Notes: a model not told the origin generated them from the letters alone. 64,000 bases of DNA from Rhizophagus irregularis (GCF_026210795.1 NC_089439.1:2480001-2544000), one strand, 5' to 3'; positions 1-13,450 are shown, counted from the first letter of the stretch. Translations and numbers: made by a program.

Positions 1-1860
1 TTTCTTTTTTTTGAATTGGTTTTTCTGAATGAAATTTTAATCTTAGAACATCATTTAAATTATGATTTAATTATGAACAATTCTTGTTAAGAACAATCGT
101 GAAATGAATACAAATGTGAAAAAAATAGTAAACGATCAAAATATATCGGTTATATTTATGAATCTATAGTAAAATCACTATAAACGGTAAAAAATATATG
201 AATCAGGTAAAAACATTATTCAAAGATTTACCAGTTGATGTATTATTTGATATTTATGGTGAGATAAAATTACCCTTTATTAAACACGTGATTTGATATG
301 ATAATACTGTAGTAGTAAATACTCACGTATAATGCTTAGATTTGAACAATAAAAAATTTTTTGCTTTTGAATATATTACAACGCTCGCTTATTATAGTTC
401 AATTACTTATTCTTCGACTCGATCCAATTAACCTAATTTACATTGTTTTCTTTAATTGCATTGTCTTATTTAAATATTAACATCCTTAGTTATTTTTAAG
501 TATAAAAAATTGCTTAAATTTTAAAATTATATTAAATAATTGTTATTTAAGTCGTTTAACGTTACAATCTTAAGTAGGCATAAAACAATCCTTTAGTATT
601 ATTCCGTTTAATAATAGAAAAACCTATGCAAAAGATTCAATTTATCATAATTTAATTTTGTTATAAAGGTTTCATTTTACATCATCATAATCATTTTTTT
701 TAACAAAACATTGTTCAATCACTCAAGAATTCTTCCATTTACGTCATTGTTATTATAATTATTGCAACAATCTTTATAAAGTATAATATACGTTCCATTA
801 TCGTCTTTATTTATTTTTTTTTAAATGAAAGTGAGACAATGCAAAGATAAAGATTTAATTATAATAATAAATTGTTATCCTCCTGTCGGTCTTAGGAATA
901 CTACGACAACCAATAGGAACTAATGTTATTAATATATTATAGAGACAATCTATTAATCTATTCTATAGATCCATATGCAGTTAAAAAATAACGTTGATTT
1001 ATCGTTATTTTTATTGGTCAATCATTCGATTTATGGATTTATTGCAACCGATCAGAATGCGAGCGAGGAATTACAAATTATTGCAGTCAAAATTCGTGTT
1101 CATATGATAGTAAATCATAAAGTTTTATCGATATTTGTTAAGATAGATTATAACAGCTTCTATTTACAAATCATTTCTCTAGCTCAAACTCCCATTCCTT
1201 ATTTAAAGTCTCAAATTAAACTCAGTATAAAGTAGAAAAAAATGATTTGATAATATACAATTTTTAATCTTGAACATAGTACTGTATAATTCAATTATTT
1301 ACCTTTGTTATGCTAGATTCAAATAAATCCTATACCCATTATAATATACCCGGGTATGAATAAAGCTTACTTTTAACTCATCCTAGTTGTGAATTAATTC
1401 GTATTCGCTCTGATTTCCTACTTAATCTGTTTTCTGTTTCCGATACGATCGGAGAGAAAATCAATGTCTTGTTACACCCCATCATGATCATGTGATTTAA
1501 AAAAAAATAGTATAAAAGTTCGATGATCCCTGAAATCTGACCCAACAATTGGGACAACAAACATTTCATGTTTTGTTCTTTGTAAAAACAAAAGGAACCT
1601 GGTTTTGGTTTTAAATTGCTTTATATGGATTCTCTTTTATGTGTTGGCTTGTTATTATGTATAAACAATAAGCACCACACTAATATTACCAAAAAATAGA
1701 TCTCTATTAATAATTAGAAAAGAAATAAACATTAATGACGGTAAAATTGAGGAGATTGAATTAATAAACTTCGAGAGTAAATTCTAAAAACGATAGTCGA
1801 AGAGGAAACTATTTAATCTTTTACCTTCCTAAAAAGTTATATCTTTATCGATTATTAACA
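1..1860. other. A/T-rich spacer, no gene recognised
   Basis: Very A/T-rich DNA with homopolymer runs. The ORFs of 60-86 codons on both strands show no family signature, no repeats and no matching splice sites, and are what chance gives. I see no RNA gene or transposon end here. Confidence 0.5.
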
Positions 1861-1865
1861 CTCTC

Positions 1866-2405
1866 GTGATAAGTGACAAAAAGAAGTATTTACCTTTTTA
1901 CCCTACATTATATCTCTCTCGTCCTCGCCAATGCGGTAACTGCGAAAGAGTTAGACTTAATGCGATTACGGTGGTACAGGCCTTCAGAGACATGTCAATT
2001 CTCTCAGATGAAAATAGTCAAATACTTTTTATAATACGGAACAGTTAGCAATAGTAGGTATCAAGACACTTGATTCATTTAATAATTATTCGTTCCAACT
2101 AATTAATGATCTTAATTTTTGGAGGTAACTGAAAACATCATTCAACCGTTATGTGGGGAGAGAGTACTGGAAACCTTACATTGACGACCTAGAAATTAGC
2201 CTTCAATTTATTCTCACGTATGGATGATAAGAGTTTGGATAAACTAAAATACGTACCTCAGCTGGCTAGAAAAACGCCTTCATGAAATCTTGTCCAACAT
2301 TGACCTTTACGTGAATAATAAACTTTCTCGATTTCCGATTCAAGAAAATCTCTTGGAGCTTGAATCGTTCTTCTCTAAAGAAAACTTTCTGAGGAACCTT
2401 AACGG
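1866..2405 (+). pseudogene. coding relic of unknown family (two or three exon-like pieces)
   Basis: Three stretches read as protein with mixed composition unlike the A/T-rich surroundings. Positions 1866-2048 include a Cys-x2-Cys pair (RPRQCGNCERVRLNA). About 2148-2226 reads VGREYWKPYIDDLEISLQF and then meets a stop. About 2265-2402 reads an open frame containing LHEILSNIDLYVNNKLSRF and is followed by a GTAAG donor-like site at 2404; a CTCAG acceptor-like site precedes it. The pieces are not in one frame and no start codon joins them, so I treat them as a decayed multi-exon gene. I do not recognise the family. Chance open frames remain an alternative for the first piece. Confidence 0.3.
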
Positions 2406-5400
2406 TAAGAAAAGTTATATTCTTACTAGGTGAAATTTATGCTTCTGAGGCTAAAGTCTATCTAAACAGAAGATCGGGAAGTAACAGTAATTGGTAGAGG
2501 TTTTTTTTTTTTTGATCAGCTTAAGTGGTTTATATTTTATAGACTTGATTCGTACATTTTTGAAATGTAAGTTCTTGAAAATGAAAAAAGAGAAGGTAAA
2601 GTTAAAATTCACTTAATTTGTCTCATTAGAACTAAAAATTTATCATACAAGCAAAATAATTAAAGATAACTTTGAATATTAGGCGGCTACCAAAGTAGCC
2701 TGGCGAGTTTTAAGGTCAAAAATATGATCTATTGCACGAAGACCTTTTGATCTTATAATTTATATTAACGTAATACAAATCTTCATTTTCAGGTTTATAT
2801 TAATGGGACCCATGATGATGACCGCTGCTACTGAACAGCTGCCACAGCAAAATGCACAGCAAAAATGGACACAGCGATCCAAGCTCATAAATACAACGAA
2901 CGCGATCATTTTACCGGTTTACTGAAAGTCTTTGTGAATTGTGGGTAAAAGTATACATGGAATTTGAAAGAGTAGAAGTATAAGATTTTTTAGAGGTCAA
3001 AATTTCTAATTATTGATCTTGTTTGTATGTTTCTTAGATTTAATATTACCTAAATTATCAACGTCACGTCAAATATAATATTGATGTGCGTGTAAGACAT
3101 TGAGATCATAGGGTTGGGATGATATAAATTTCTTCGAGCATACCTACCTCAGTTTTTGGGTTAAAAGTTGAATTAGAAGTCATAGATTTAATAGATGCAA
3201 CTAAATTCCTACAAAATATTTGCTGATAGTTCTTATTTGAACAGGTTAATTGAAAGTTATATTGGTTCGATCGTGACGATTTTGAAGTCAATTGATGGTG
3301 GCGTGGTACGGCATGTGGTGTTGTGGTGTGATGGCAGACTACTCCTTTCAAACGGCTGGAAGATTTTTCTGGTTTTTTTTTTACTTAACGTTTTTAATCA
3401 AGAAACGCATGGAAAATTACTTCAATATTTACAATAGATTAACGAAGATGTATGATGAATTATGGTTTTATGAACGTTAGATGCAATCTAAGGTTCAAAC
3501 TTAATAGGGTTAGTACATAGTAGTTGTCAGAAATGAGAATTATGGTTTAATAATACAATTATCTCAACATCTCGATTCTCGAATGCAGAACCTGCATACC
3601 GATTCTCCAAAACTCATATTGGTAATTTACTTGCTGAACCATCTGAAGAAATATAGTTTATTCTGATGATGACTATAGAATATAAGAAGGTTTATGCGAA
3701 GCTGAAACCATGAGAATAATCTGCCTCAATGCCAGCATTTTGTTTAAATCAAAATACTGAATTGTACTATATATATTTGCGTATCAAGATTAATAAAGTA
3801 CAGTGCCTTCAAATCAGAATAATTTTGATTAAGCTTTTATATAGTTTATATTTATAAACTTTTAATAGCGTCTTTCTCTTAATTCAATTGCCTTACGGTA
3901 ACTTTTAGCAAGTTTTAATTTAATTTACAATACTCGATCAAATAAAACTAGTTATGATATCCTTTAATAATTTAAAAAAAAAAAATATGAACCAACCACG
4001 CTTATTATTTATCGAAATTTCCGGTTCTTATTAAATAAGTTAATGATATCAAATCTTCTGCAAATTCTTTTTTTCAGCGATAGAAATATCGTTAGTCACG
4101 TGACATTCTTCGATTCTATGTGTGGCGCGAACTTTGTATTTTTTTTTTTTTTGAGTATATGTAAAAGAGATAAAAATTCATAACGTCACCGTACTAGAGG
4201 GGTGAAGAATATATGGTACAAAATTGCAATCACGTAAGATTTAGTAAACTTAAGGACTGTACAACTTTATTTAAAGATAAAAGTAAGGATTGGAATTGAT
4301 TCTGTCGGAAATTGAAAAAAAAAAATTGAATAAACTATCCTATCATCTTTCAACTTATTGATAAACTTAAGAATAGTATCTGCAGACCTAAGTATTAGGC
4401 ATTGAGAAAAATTTTAAATATCTACATATCACAAATTCACAATTTTTCTACTAATGCAGACCTATCTTTCATTAATTCAGGTTTCATATATCAATTTAAT
4501 TTATTAAAAGATGATAATCATGAAGAAGAAGAGGTGGACAAAAAAGTAATTGATTAGATAATACATTTAATATATGAATGAAAAAAAAATCGAGTCTTCT
4601 GAATTCTGATAGTTTGAACGTTAAATTCCGTCGTTCGCATAATTTGATTAAAACACAATCAAGTTTTATTTTATAAATGAAAAAATTCAAGTGCAATTTG
4701 GAACCAGGTTTTTTTTAATTGAAAAAACTCCTTTACCATTTTTAATTAAATATAATCAGATTCTGGATTTTTTAATCCAATTATTAATATCTTGGTTGAA
4801 AGTGTACAATGAATCTTTCTTTATTATGGGGATCACCATCGTTCGAGGGGCATCGTAGAGTTGCACGTATACATAAATATGGAACTTTATTTCCAGCTGA
4901 TTTTATTCAATTAACTTTTTACTTCATTTCATTTATACGGTGACTAAGAAATTTTTAATAATTGTAAATTATGATAAGGTTTTATTTTGATTATTGTGGA
5001 AAAACATTTGTGATATATTTTGACTTTTTGTTTCTTTAGATTGTAAATACGAAAATTAGATTAAGAAATATGAAATATTATAAAATAAAATTTTTATATA
5101 ATATTTATTACAGTAATAAATATATACTTACTTACGCCTTTAGAATATAATTAAGAAATTATCATCGATCCTGTAACCATTCAGAATTTAAGCCAATAAA
5201 ATCCTCAAGCAAAACTTTTTTCTATTTAAAGTTTTTTTTTTTATTTTAAATTTTAAGGTTTTTTTTCTCTTCTATTTTGTAGATACCGGCTCCGGTTCCT
5301 TGCATCAGGAAGTTTTAGATAGGCGTATATGTCAATATACGTCATGTATTGCTCTACACCAAAAAATGGCAAACGACGAACTTTATTAATAAACGCGTAT

Positions 5401-5530
5401 AATTGAGTATATTGAGTAAACGTGATTATTACATTAATATTGCTAATAACAAATGAACACACTACCATTCTTTTAAATTAACTATTTCATTATCATCAAG
5501 AATTCCGATGCCTACGTTAAAAATGGTTCC
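2406..5530. other. A/T-rich spacer, no gene recognised
   Basis: Mostly homopolymer-rich DNA. A G-rich stretch around 3297-3345 (GGTGGCGTGGTACGGCATGT) resembles the start of a unit in the tandem array at 20.85 kb, but the match is short. Overlapping ORFs at 3106-3480 on both strands look like chance. Confidence 0.45.
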
Positions 5531-5532
5531 AA

Positions 5533-5757
5533 GTAAGTTTCGCAAAGAAACTTACCGTTTCTAAATTCAAATACCATATTCGAAAACCCTGAGATAAGAG
5601 AAAAAATCAAAGAAACGTTAAGAACGCTTCTAATAATAAAAAATAAAAAAATCAAAAGTTTCGCAACATCAAAACTTACCATACATTTCGGTACCAGTGT
5701 CGTTGAACCCGAAATCGATAAAAAAAAAAGTAATAAGAAACGTTAATCAGCGTTTCT
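5533..5757 (-). other. microexon/intron-like cassette with palindromes at donor and branch point
   Basis: Read on the minus strand, an intron-like segment runs from GTAAGT at 5679 to a CAG acceptor ending at 5589 (91 nt). Its probable branch region (TTCTTAAC) lies inside a near-palindrome at 5611-5631. A 33-nt exon-like piece (5556-5588) follows, then a GTAAGT donor at 5555 that is one arm of a perfect 9-bp inverted repeat, GTAAGTTTC against GAAACTTAC (5533-5555). A further palindrome at 5736-5757, GAAACGctgattaaCGTTTC on the minus strand, also centres on a branch-like TTAAC, but I find no AG acceptor behind it. The same layout recurs at 19.2 kb and 28.3-29.2 kb. Splicing itself is inferred. 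Confidence 0.4.
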
Positions 5758-5779
5758 ACAGTATTTGTAAATGGCGATA

Positions 5780-7625
5780 ATTCTGTTAAAGATAAAATTT
5801 AATTAATTAGCTTGAACTTGACGTAACAGGTAAGTCAAATATTAATTCATAAATGAGTTCGTGATATTTACCAATAATATAATTTTATTTTGTTTGAGCA
5901 AGTGGTTTGCATATACAAGTTCAATGAGTTTAATCTTATTAGCCGTTGCGATTAAAAGTGACATGATTACTGTATATCGATATCATATAATAAAAATATT
6001 TAAGCAAAATTTGCATGGAATGTTAACCATAACGAGTGAATCAGCATTCTTATTACCTTTTTCTTCTACTTTATATGGCTTCCTTAAATTCCTCATATTC
6101 GAATTTTTCTATGCTTCTATCGAAATAACAATCTCTTACAGGTGAGAGGGGATATTTGGGTATTGTTTTTCAGAAATCATAGAAAAGCGAAGTATCTGAA
6201 AGGAATTCGAGTATCTGTTATATATGACTCGTCTTTTTAACGAACGTCCATTACTACAGGTTGAAATTCATAAAAAAACTATAATTTTTAACGATCATCA
6301 AAGTCACTACGCCACAAAAAAAAATCGATTCTGGTAAAATCAAAAAAAAAAAATTTGAGATATGACCATTACTTCCCCCCAAAAAAATCTTTTTCTTTCA
6401 TAAAATGAAAATATTAAAAAAGCAAAATATTTTTTTCTTTTGAGAAATAATTTACCTAAATTTGATTTTGTATTGATTATTTATTTTCTTTGATAAGATT
6501 GATAATGAGAGACCCATACTTCATTTGGGTTGATTTGAATTTTTAATTTTTTTATTATCTATATAAAAAGATCATGTCAAATGATCATTTTTGAAACGCC
6601 AATATTCCTGAAATGTAAATATTCTCATTATTTTTATATTAATAAAATTGTCATTTAGAACCTGCTAGAATCATCAAATGATGAGATTTTTTGATAGTTC
6701 ACATTTTTGTTTATGTTAAAAAAAAATAATTTAGCCATTTTTTTAGTAAAATCAAAAAAAAAATTTTTTGGCATGTTTCACACGACTTAAAAATTTAAAA
6801 TTCTTTACAATAACGACACAAAAATAGTTACTTTGATCCCTATTAATTGTTCCTTTTACAGAATTTAATTACCCAAATAAGTTGCATTCAATGCGCCTTC
6901 GATGGTCATCTGTTCTTCTTGTGTTCCATTTGAAATTCTATTTAGAAACCTAGAATGAACTAATGGAGCCTCTTTACCATACTTCGTTCAAAAACGAAAA
7001 AGGAAATCAGAATTTAATTTACACGTGACTTCCTGGCCGGAATTACGCATTAATGCATTATAAAATGATAGATGTTAGATGATTAACGCGTGTGACGGTG
7101 ATGATCGCATCATGGGTTCAGGACTATATAAAAAAAAATTGATCTTTTACTGTAAACAAATCGTTATCTTGCTAATGTTTACGTGAGAAAATGTTTCATG
7201 ATAATCTATTTATGAGATAATACTTTTGGGGGAGAACCGAGGAGATCGTACATTGCGTCGCAAAGATTGTGACATATATCTATTGAACTTTGATCATAAA
7301 TTATCAATGTAGTTCTCCTGACTATCCATAAAATAAATAAATAATTTATGCGCGCAAAAAATATTTTAATTGATACATCCCCATTTTTCTTTCTTTCATT
7401 TCGCATATAAATAAATTACTAATTTTGGACTAGCACAAACTTATTTTTTTAATAGATTCTTATACATGTGAAATAGAATTCATGTGAGAGTAAAGATTTC
7501 TAAAAATATTTTGATCATTTATCAATTTTAATGAGTCCACTTAAAGTATAATTAATGAATTGATAACAAAGTGTTTTTTTTTTGTGTAAATTAGATAGAT
7601 ATTTCATCGATAAGACTTGTTTCAT
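5780..7625. other. A/T-rich spacer, no gene recognised
   Basis: A 94-codon hydrophobic ORF at 5861-6145 begins with GTG, has no family signature and is probably chance. The rest holds long A or T runs. No element ends or RNA genes were recognised. Confidence 0.4.
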
Positions 7626-7629
7626 TTTA

Positions 7630-8030
7630 TTATAAATAGACAAAGAATAAACTTTCGACTTCCTTCAGTTCCCTGATACAGATTCTTTCCATTACTAACA
7701 CCTGAATTAAAATCTGAACACGAACTGGTTGAACCTTGGGAGGTCTACCGTTCAAGACCGTGGGATGTCAAACAACAATAATTCGTAAATCGAGATCGGA
7801 TTCGCTCGATACCTCCGATATATATTCGACAGATAACTACGGCTGGGCCGGTTACGAATTATGGAAAGATTCCCTACGGCTCTTCGATTCACGACAATCG
7901 TCCCTTCCTTTTATTTCACGGACATTTATGAGGGCATTTAAAAAAAGTTATGAGGGCAGTTATGAGGGCATTTAAAATAGTTATGAGGCTTTTAAAAAAG
8001 TTATGAGTGCTTTTAAAAATAAATAAGCAT
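7630..8030 (+). other. unidentified G+C-richer block ending in short tandem repeats
   Basis: Around 7640-7925 the base composition is clearly richer in G+C than the flanks, and two overlapping frames are open for long stretches. One runs from a TTG codon at 7736 to 7975. The 3' part (7926-8020) consists of about five imperfect copies of a 20-nt unit starting TTATGAGGGCATTTAAAA. I do not recognise a protein family in either frame. It could be the remains of a gene exon or of a transposon interior. Confidence 0.3.
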
Positions 8031-9300
8031 TATTCTTAATTCACAATTTTTTTATGGGTACCTTTGAAGGTCCCTTTCACCTGTAAATATTTCTCTCAAT
8101 AATTAAGGAATTTTTTATTTTAAGAAATAAATTTTTTTAAGATATTTTACTTTTTTATTTATAAAAATAATATATACAATGTATTACTTTTGTTCTTTGC
8201 TTTAAACTTTGATGTGAAAGTTGCTAATCTTCAATTTCAGAATGTTCTGACCCTGCTTTATTGAGTGAGTACTGAGTAGCATATTGGGCAATGTAAAATA
8301 AAAAAAATGTTGTTTCGCTTTATATTCCGTATTTTCACGACTAAATCACGAATATGATTGGCAAAACCTACGGAATTTTAAAAGATATGTCGGACAAAAT
8401 TTTTTAAAGATGCACGTGTTTAAATATTAACGTATGATTTGGAACGATGATCTTGCACCCGCTAAAAAATACTTACGAATCCTATACCGGCGGTAGTAAT
8501 TTAGCGTATAAATATCGTAAGTACGTAACTAAACCAAATTTAATGTAATTGGTTGGAAATATTAGAAATATAGTGTAAGTGTTTCAATTATCCTCCTCAA
8601 CGAAATTTTTGAATCCTAATATTTAACGAACTTATGTTATTATGAAATTTCGTTACATAATAAGCTTTAATGATCTCTCAATTTCAAAGAAATAGATAAA
8701 TCTTATGGATCTTTGAGAAATAGATTTCAAGGCTTTTGATTTTTTTTTTGTGGTAAATTCGGAGACGCTAATTACTTTCGTATACGATATACTACAAAAA
8801 TGATATAAAATGATTAAGAATGATGATTATCCTTTAAATGGTCAAATGGGCCACTATCAATAATTGTTATTCTACAAAAATCCGTATTTGGTTATAAACA
8901 CGTTATTTAGCGTGTGTTTATACTATTTTGTTTATTTAGACTTTTAAAAGTTAGAGTAAAATACAAAACCGGTTTAAATTAAGATTTCTTATGTTGGCAC
9001 TTGGCAATGGATTAAACCATTTAGCTTTTTAATCCAAAGTTTGTTAATCAAAAATATTTGATCCGAAACAGCTCAGTTTTACTCGTGACAAGAAAGTGTT
9101 CTATGAAAGCATGAAAGCAAGTTAATTGGTAAGGACTCATAATATTAATAAATAGAAACTTATTTATTATATTATTTTTCTTATTTTTTTTACACAAAAA
9201 ATTTTTTTTTTCTTTTTTTAGATTTTGAAATTAGATAAAGATTAAAAGATGATACTAAATTTCGTCTTTGGTTAGAGAGAGATCATCGACAAACGTTTAA
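8031..9300. other. A/T-rich spacer, no gene recognised
   Basis: No convincing coding frame, repeat family or RNA gene seen. The last 70 bases may include a 5' exon remnant of the GMC pseudogene that follows. Confidence 0.4.
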
Positions 9301-11098
9301 GAATTTTATGATTTTATTGTTGTTGGAGCTGGAACTGCAGGATGCGTATTAACGAGGGAATTGAATTATAATATTCCAACATTAATATTCTGGTATTAGA
9401 AGCTGATCCACCAAATACACAAGTTAACGATATAGTGCGTTCAACATGTGCTTTCCTTCGGTATGTTTCGATGTTTTGATATTATGGGTTTATTGCATTA
9501 CATTGATGATTTATTATAATAGGTTTTTCGAACAAGTGAAACAGATTGGGAATATTCTACAGTAGGTCAAAATATGCCCAGTATTATTGATCTATTAAAG
9601 AAGTATTAAATAATGTCCACGTGAAAAGGTTATTGGAGGAGCAGCACTGTGAAATGTGAATGCAATGTTTTATAAGTACTTCAAATTTGAAAGCTGTTTA
9701 GAATCTCTTTTTTTTTTTGCTGATTAAAGTAACGAAAATTTCAGTTTCATATTCGTGATCTAAATGTTATGACTTCTTTAGACGAGGTCAAAAAGTTGAT
9801 TACGATCTTTGGGCTGCTCAAGGTCCTGATTACAAAATTTGGGATTATAATCATTGTATTGAGGGTTAGTATCAAATACATTTTATTTTTTCTTTTTTTT
9901 TACGAAAAATTTTATTGTTTTTTTTTAAAACCATACATATATTTAATAATAGCTTTTAAAGCGGTTGAAAATATTGCGCATAAAAGTTCTGATGAAGAAT
10001 TTAAAAATTATCATGGGTTCAATGGTTTGTTTTACATACAAGATAGTAATTCAAGTGATAGCTTTGATATTATAAGAAATGTTTTCAAAGTCGTAAAAAA
10101 TCTTTGAATTCTATCTTCATAATAACGATTACAGTAGCGTTAGACAAAATGCAAATGGAGTATGAGAATATCAGGTAATAAAACGTTTAGTTATCTTAAA
10201 TTATTAATTAATTTAATTTAATATATAATATACGATGAAAGATGGAAAAGCGCTTTTCGTTGGCTGATGGTTATCCGAGACTTATCTCCCTTCGAAATCA
10301 TTCTCCTTGTGGATTAGCGTGATGATGTTGCAAAATTCGTGGCAGTTAATGTTAAATTATTAGATATTATTGGGATGAAGATAAAAATGTTGAAGTATCT
10401 TTATGACTGAATCTTTTATTGCTCCAATGGGCGAAGTGATTATTTGTGGCGATACAATAATTAAAAAAAAATTAGAATAAGATTTTGTAATAAAACAACG
10501 AGCTAATGATGATATATTTGATACATTTAAAAAGATTTTAATGTTCTGGAATCAAACCAAAAATAATTTGAAAGAAAGAATATCAAAGTTGTGGATCATC
10601 CTTCATGTTGCATCACCGTCACTGCCAAAGTTTCCGTTCCAAATAGTACAAGTACTACTCAATGATTGCATTATTCGAGTAATAGTTTGGAGCTTAGAAT
10701 GTTTTTAAAAATGATATTAAAGGAAAGTTCCTAATCAAAAACATTTCCTTGATGGACGTCCTAGTCGCCCTATATACAATTTTATGTCTGATATACTATT
10801 TCTTTTCATAAATATTAAATAATGCAATCAATTTATAATTTACATATTATATTTACGACAAAAATACACTTATTTAATTTTTCTATACTATAATATTTTC
10901 CATCCATGCGGCACTATGAAAATGGAATCAAATCTCAAGGAGGATGTGTTAATCATCGTTCAAAGTTTATGAACCAAAAATCTCCGATTTGCTGATGCTT
11001 CAATTTTTCCAACTACTCCAGCTACCTTAGTGCTCGCTCCTACTGCTATGGTTGCATGAAAAGCGAGTAGATTAATTAAGAAGATTATAAAAATATAG
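9301..11098 (+). pseudogene. GMC-family FAD oxidoreductase, decayed
   Basis: Glucose-methanol-choline (GMC) oxidoreductases are FAD flavoenzymes that oxidise alcohols or sugars. Family landmarks occur here in the right order on the plus strand. FYDFIVVGAGTAGCVLTREL (from about 9305) is the N-terminal dinucleotide-binding motif. TSETDWEYSTVGQ (about 9535) and a VIGGAA..NVNAMFY remnant (about 9630-9673) match the family's GGSSAVNAM region. VDYDLWAAQGPDYK (about 9797-9838) follows. MGEVIICGDTI (about 10428) matches the EVIVCAGAINSP region, and ADASIFPTTPATLVLAPTAM then KASRLIKK (about 10995-11080) matches the C-terminal signature. Stop codons and frame changes occur between the blocks, for example a TAG soon after the first motif, so no enzyme can be made. 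Intron remnants are likely in the A/T-rich gaps. Identification rests on motif order; substrate class cannot be told. Confidence 0.8.
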
Positions 11099-11740
11099 CC
11101 TAACAATTAAGAAAATATTCTTATTTTATATCGCAAGCGTCATAAAACTAGAAGATTTACAATATACAATATACGTTATGAAATGTATCTATTTGCCTCA
11201 TCTCATTAATATTGTAACTGATTTTCTAAAGATTGAAATAAAATATAGCACTCCAAGTTGATATGAACAAAAAAATGTTTCGATGCGTTCTAAAGTCCAT
11301 TTTCGTATACATTCCGATTACATACGGCACAATTCGGTGAAATATTATTTGAATAATACGAATGAAATCATCAATAACGTAAGCATCATCAGAGACATTA
11401 TAAAACTTAAATAATAATTCGTTATAAACTCCCAATATCTTTTAATGGACCTTTTATCAAAAACGAGAAAATCTAAAAGTATTTCAGGAAAATGTTTAGA
11501 GATGCTAGTTATATTAGCTAATTTATGTTTATTTATTTATTATATAATTTACATAATACAGCACGAAACCATCAAAATTCGGCATTAATTCTGAAATACA
11601 TCAAATTCTTTAGTACTTTAAACTGGAACAATAAATTGTATTCCTTTTCTGGCCAGCAGATTCCATAAAAAAGTCTATCAAACAAATTGAACATACTTTA
11701 TTAGTTGGCTAACCCCATTTTATAATATCATGTTTTGCCA
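11099..11740. other. spacer, no gene recognised
   Basis: A 69-codon minus-strand ORF at 11226-11435 has no recognisable features. Otherwise A/T-rich sequence with nothing identifiable. Confidence 0.35.
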
Positions 11741-11831
11741 ATTTCATTTCGTTTTTTCCTGTTCACGCATTATTGAACCTTCCTTATAGTCAACCGTTTT
11801 ACCTGTTTTCACCAAATTAATCCAAATGTCA

Positions 11832-11955
11832 AAATTTGATGCCGATTTCATAGCCTCTGTCATTACAATTATTCTCGCCATCGCAACTTTTACCATCACT
11901 ATTATTTCCATCATCGCAACCATTTTCGTCATCACAAACATTTTGATCATCACAA
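11832..11955 (-). other. relic encoding Cys-Asp-Asp type short repeats
   Basis: On the minus strand one frame reads IDCDDQNVCDDENGCDDGNN followed by further Cys/Asp/Asn-rich repeats and a stop at 11832. No start codon lies in frame, so this is a fragment. The repeat could come from a surface or low-complexity protein, or be an expanded trinucleotide (GAT) tract that happens to be open. Function unknown. Confidence 0.25.
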
Positions 11956-12025
11956 TCAATTCTGTGACTCCATTAACTTTTAAAAGGCTTAATTCTTTTT
12001 GGTGAATCTTTATTGTGTTGAGACG

Positions 12026-12559
12026 TTAAGTAGATTGTAGAGCCGCATCTTGAGCTTTATCAGATGAAAAGAGGTTTTGTACAGCAGTATTCTTTTTGAT
12101 ATTCTTCATATTCTCCTCATCATAATCTTCATTATAATTTGCGTTATCAAAATTGGAAGCATTTCTAATCCTTGTTTTCCATGTCACATTGATCAGTCTT
12201 TGGGTGTTTGCTGACTTTGCTCCAACATAATTATCCAATCCGCTAACTGTTGTAAAAAATACAGCAGTTGCAAATTCACTTTCCAAAAGAACTACTATTT
12301 AACTTTCTTTTTATAATTACTGTTGTATCCCCTAGTATTGTCCAGCACTTGTGGTAGTTATTGTTCTTGATTCTGTTTTTTTTTTAACTGATCGATATAA
12401 GTCTACCCATTTCAAGAAATTTCTGAGTAAGTCAGCTGGTTCCCACTTCCCAGTAGGGTGACCTACTAGGACAATGCAAAGAGCATTGCAAACAACATTA
12501 GGAGGAAGATGATGATGGTGATTGTGGGGAAGGTGCGTGGTAGAGGCAATGGTGATCAT
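12026..12559 (-). pseudogene. minus-strand coding scraps, unknown family
   Basis: Two open stretches of ordinary protein composition lie on the minus strand, about 12559-12332 (contains VGHPTGKWEPADLLRNFLKW) and 12286-12026 (contains SGLDNYVGAKSANTQRLINV). They are in different frames with stops between them and no obvious splice pair joining them. Part of the first piece is a His-rich run made by a CAT/CAC repeat. I do not recognise the family and take it as a broken gene. Confidence 0.25.
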
Positions 12560-13450
12560 GGAGGAGGTGGTAGTTGTGTTGCTTTTGTGATCTACAAATA
12601 CAAAAAGTTAAATACCATACAATCTATAAGACTATGGCAGAATTTAATTTACACTCTTCAACCATCACAGCAATTACAACCACTACAATTACTACCAATA
12701 CAACAATGCAATGATAGAACTACTATCAAATGATGAACCATTGCAGTTATAAACAAATGAAGATTTTTTTATGCTTTTCTGGACAATTTTTTCTCAGCCA
12801 TACTGCTTTTTATATAAAAATATTTGTAAAGATTTAGGTCAAATTCTTGATTATAAAATTAAGTTGATGAAATATTTTATTGTAAAGTTGTCCTATTAGT
12901 GGCGGTATTGTTTTTGTTATAGAAAAAGGATTATATATATATATATATTACTTTTTTTTTTGGTGGGAATTATATTTTTTCTTCAGTCACCGTAAACTTA
13001 TAATTGACCTTTTTTAGAATTGTTTGAAAATTATATAGTCCGTTGCCCTAGTATCTGATGGTTATCACCGTCATCATCATTAGATGATGGGAAGTCATCT
13101 CCACAGTTTTCATGTGATTAATACCAGGTATAGTTTCTATCTCTCATTGCCCAACTCCATTGCACATTATATGAACGTTGTGTATGACATGTATAACGGG
13201 GTATATTTATTCTTAGATTTGATTTGGGATGTAGAAATTTGAGTAGAAAGAAAGTTGTAAAATGTCACTTAAATACCCTGATGGGTCATCATGGGGTCAT
13301 CACCACCCTGGTAGGGATCATATTCACTGTATCACAGTTTCCTCATCATCGTTCTCATCATCTTGATGGTCAACTGGTCATCATCCTAGAAAGTGAAGGT
13401 GGAGGTTTGCTTCTTTATCAATTAAATCATTTTCCCTTCCCCTTCTGAAA
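12560..13450. repeat. low-complexity DNA with trinucleotide and TA repeats
   Basis: Contains a TA dinucleotide run near 12934-12948 and several short ATC/GAT-rich tracts (for example around 13063-13090 and 13335-13385). Small ORFs here follow the repeats and show no family signature. Confidence 0.4.

Noticed and set aside
3106-3480. Three overlapping ORFs on both strands
   Set aside because: Mutual shadows with no motif; flanks have no paired splice sites that extend them.
5861-6145. 94-codon hydrophobic ORF that could be a small membrane protein
   Set aside because: Starts with GTG, A/T-driven composition and no supporting context in a eukaryote.
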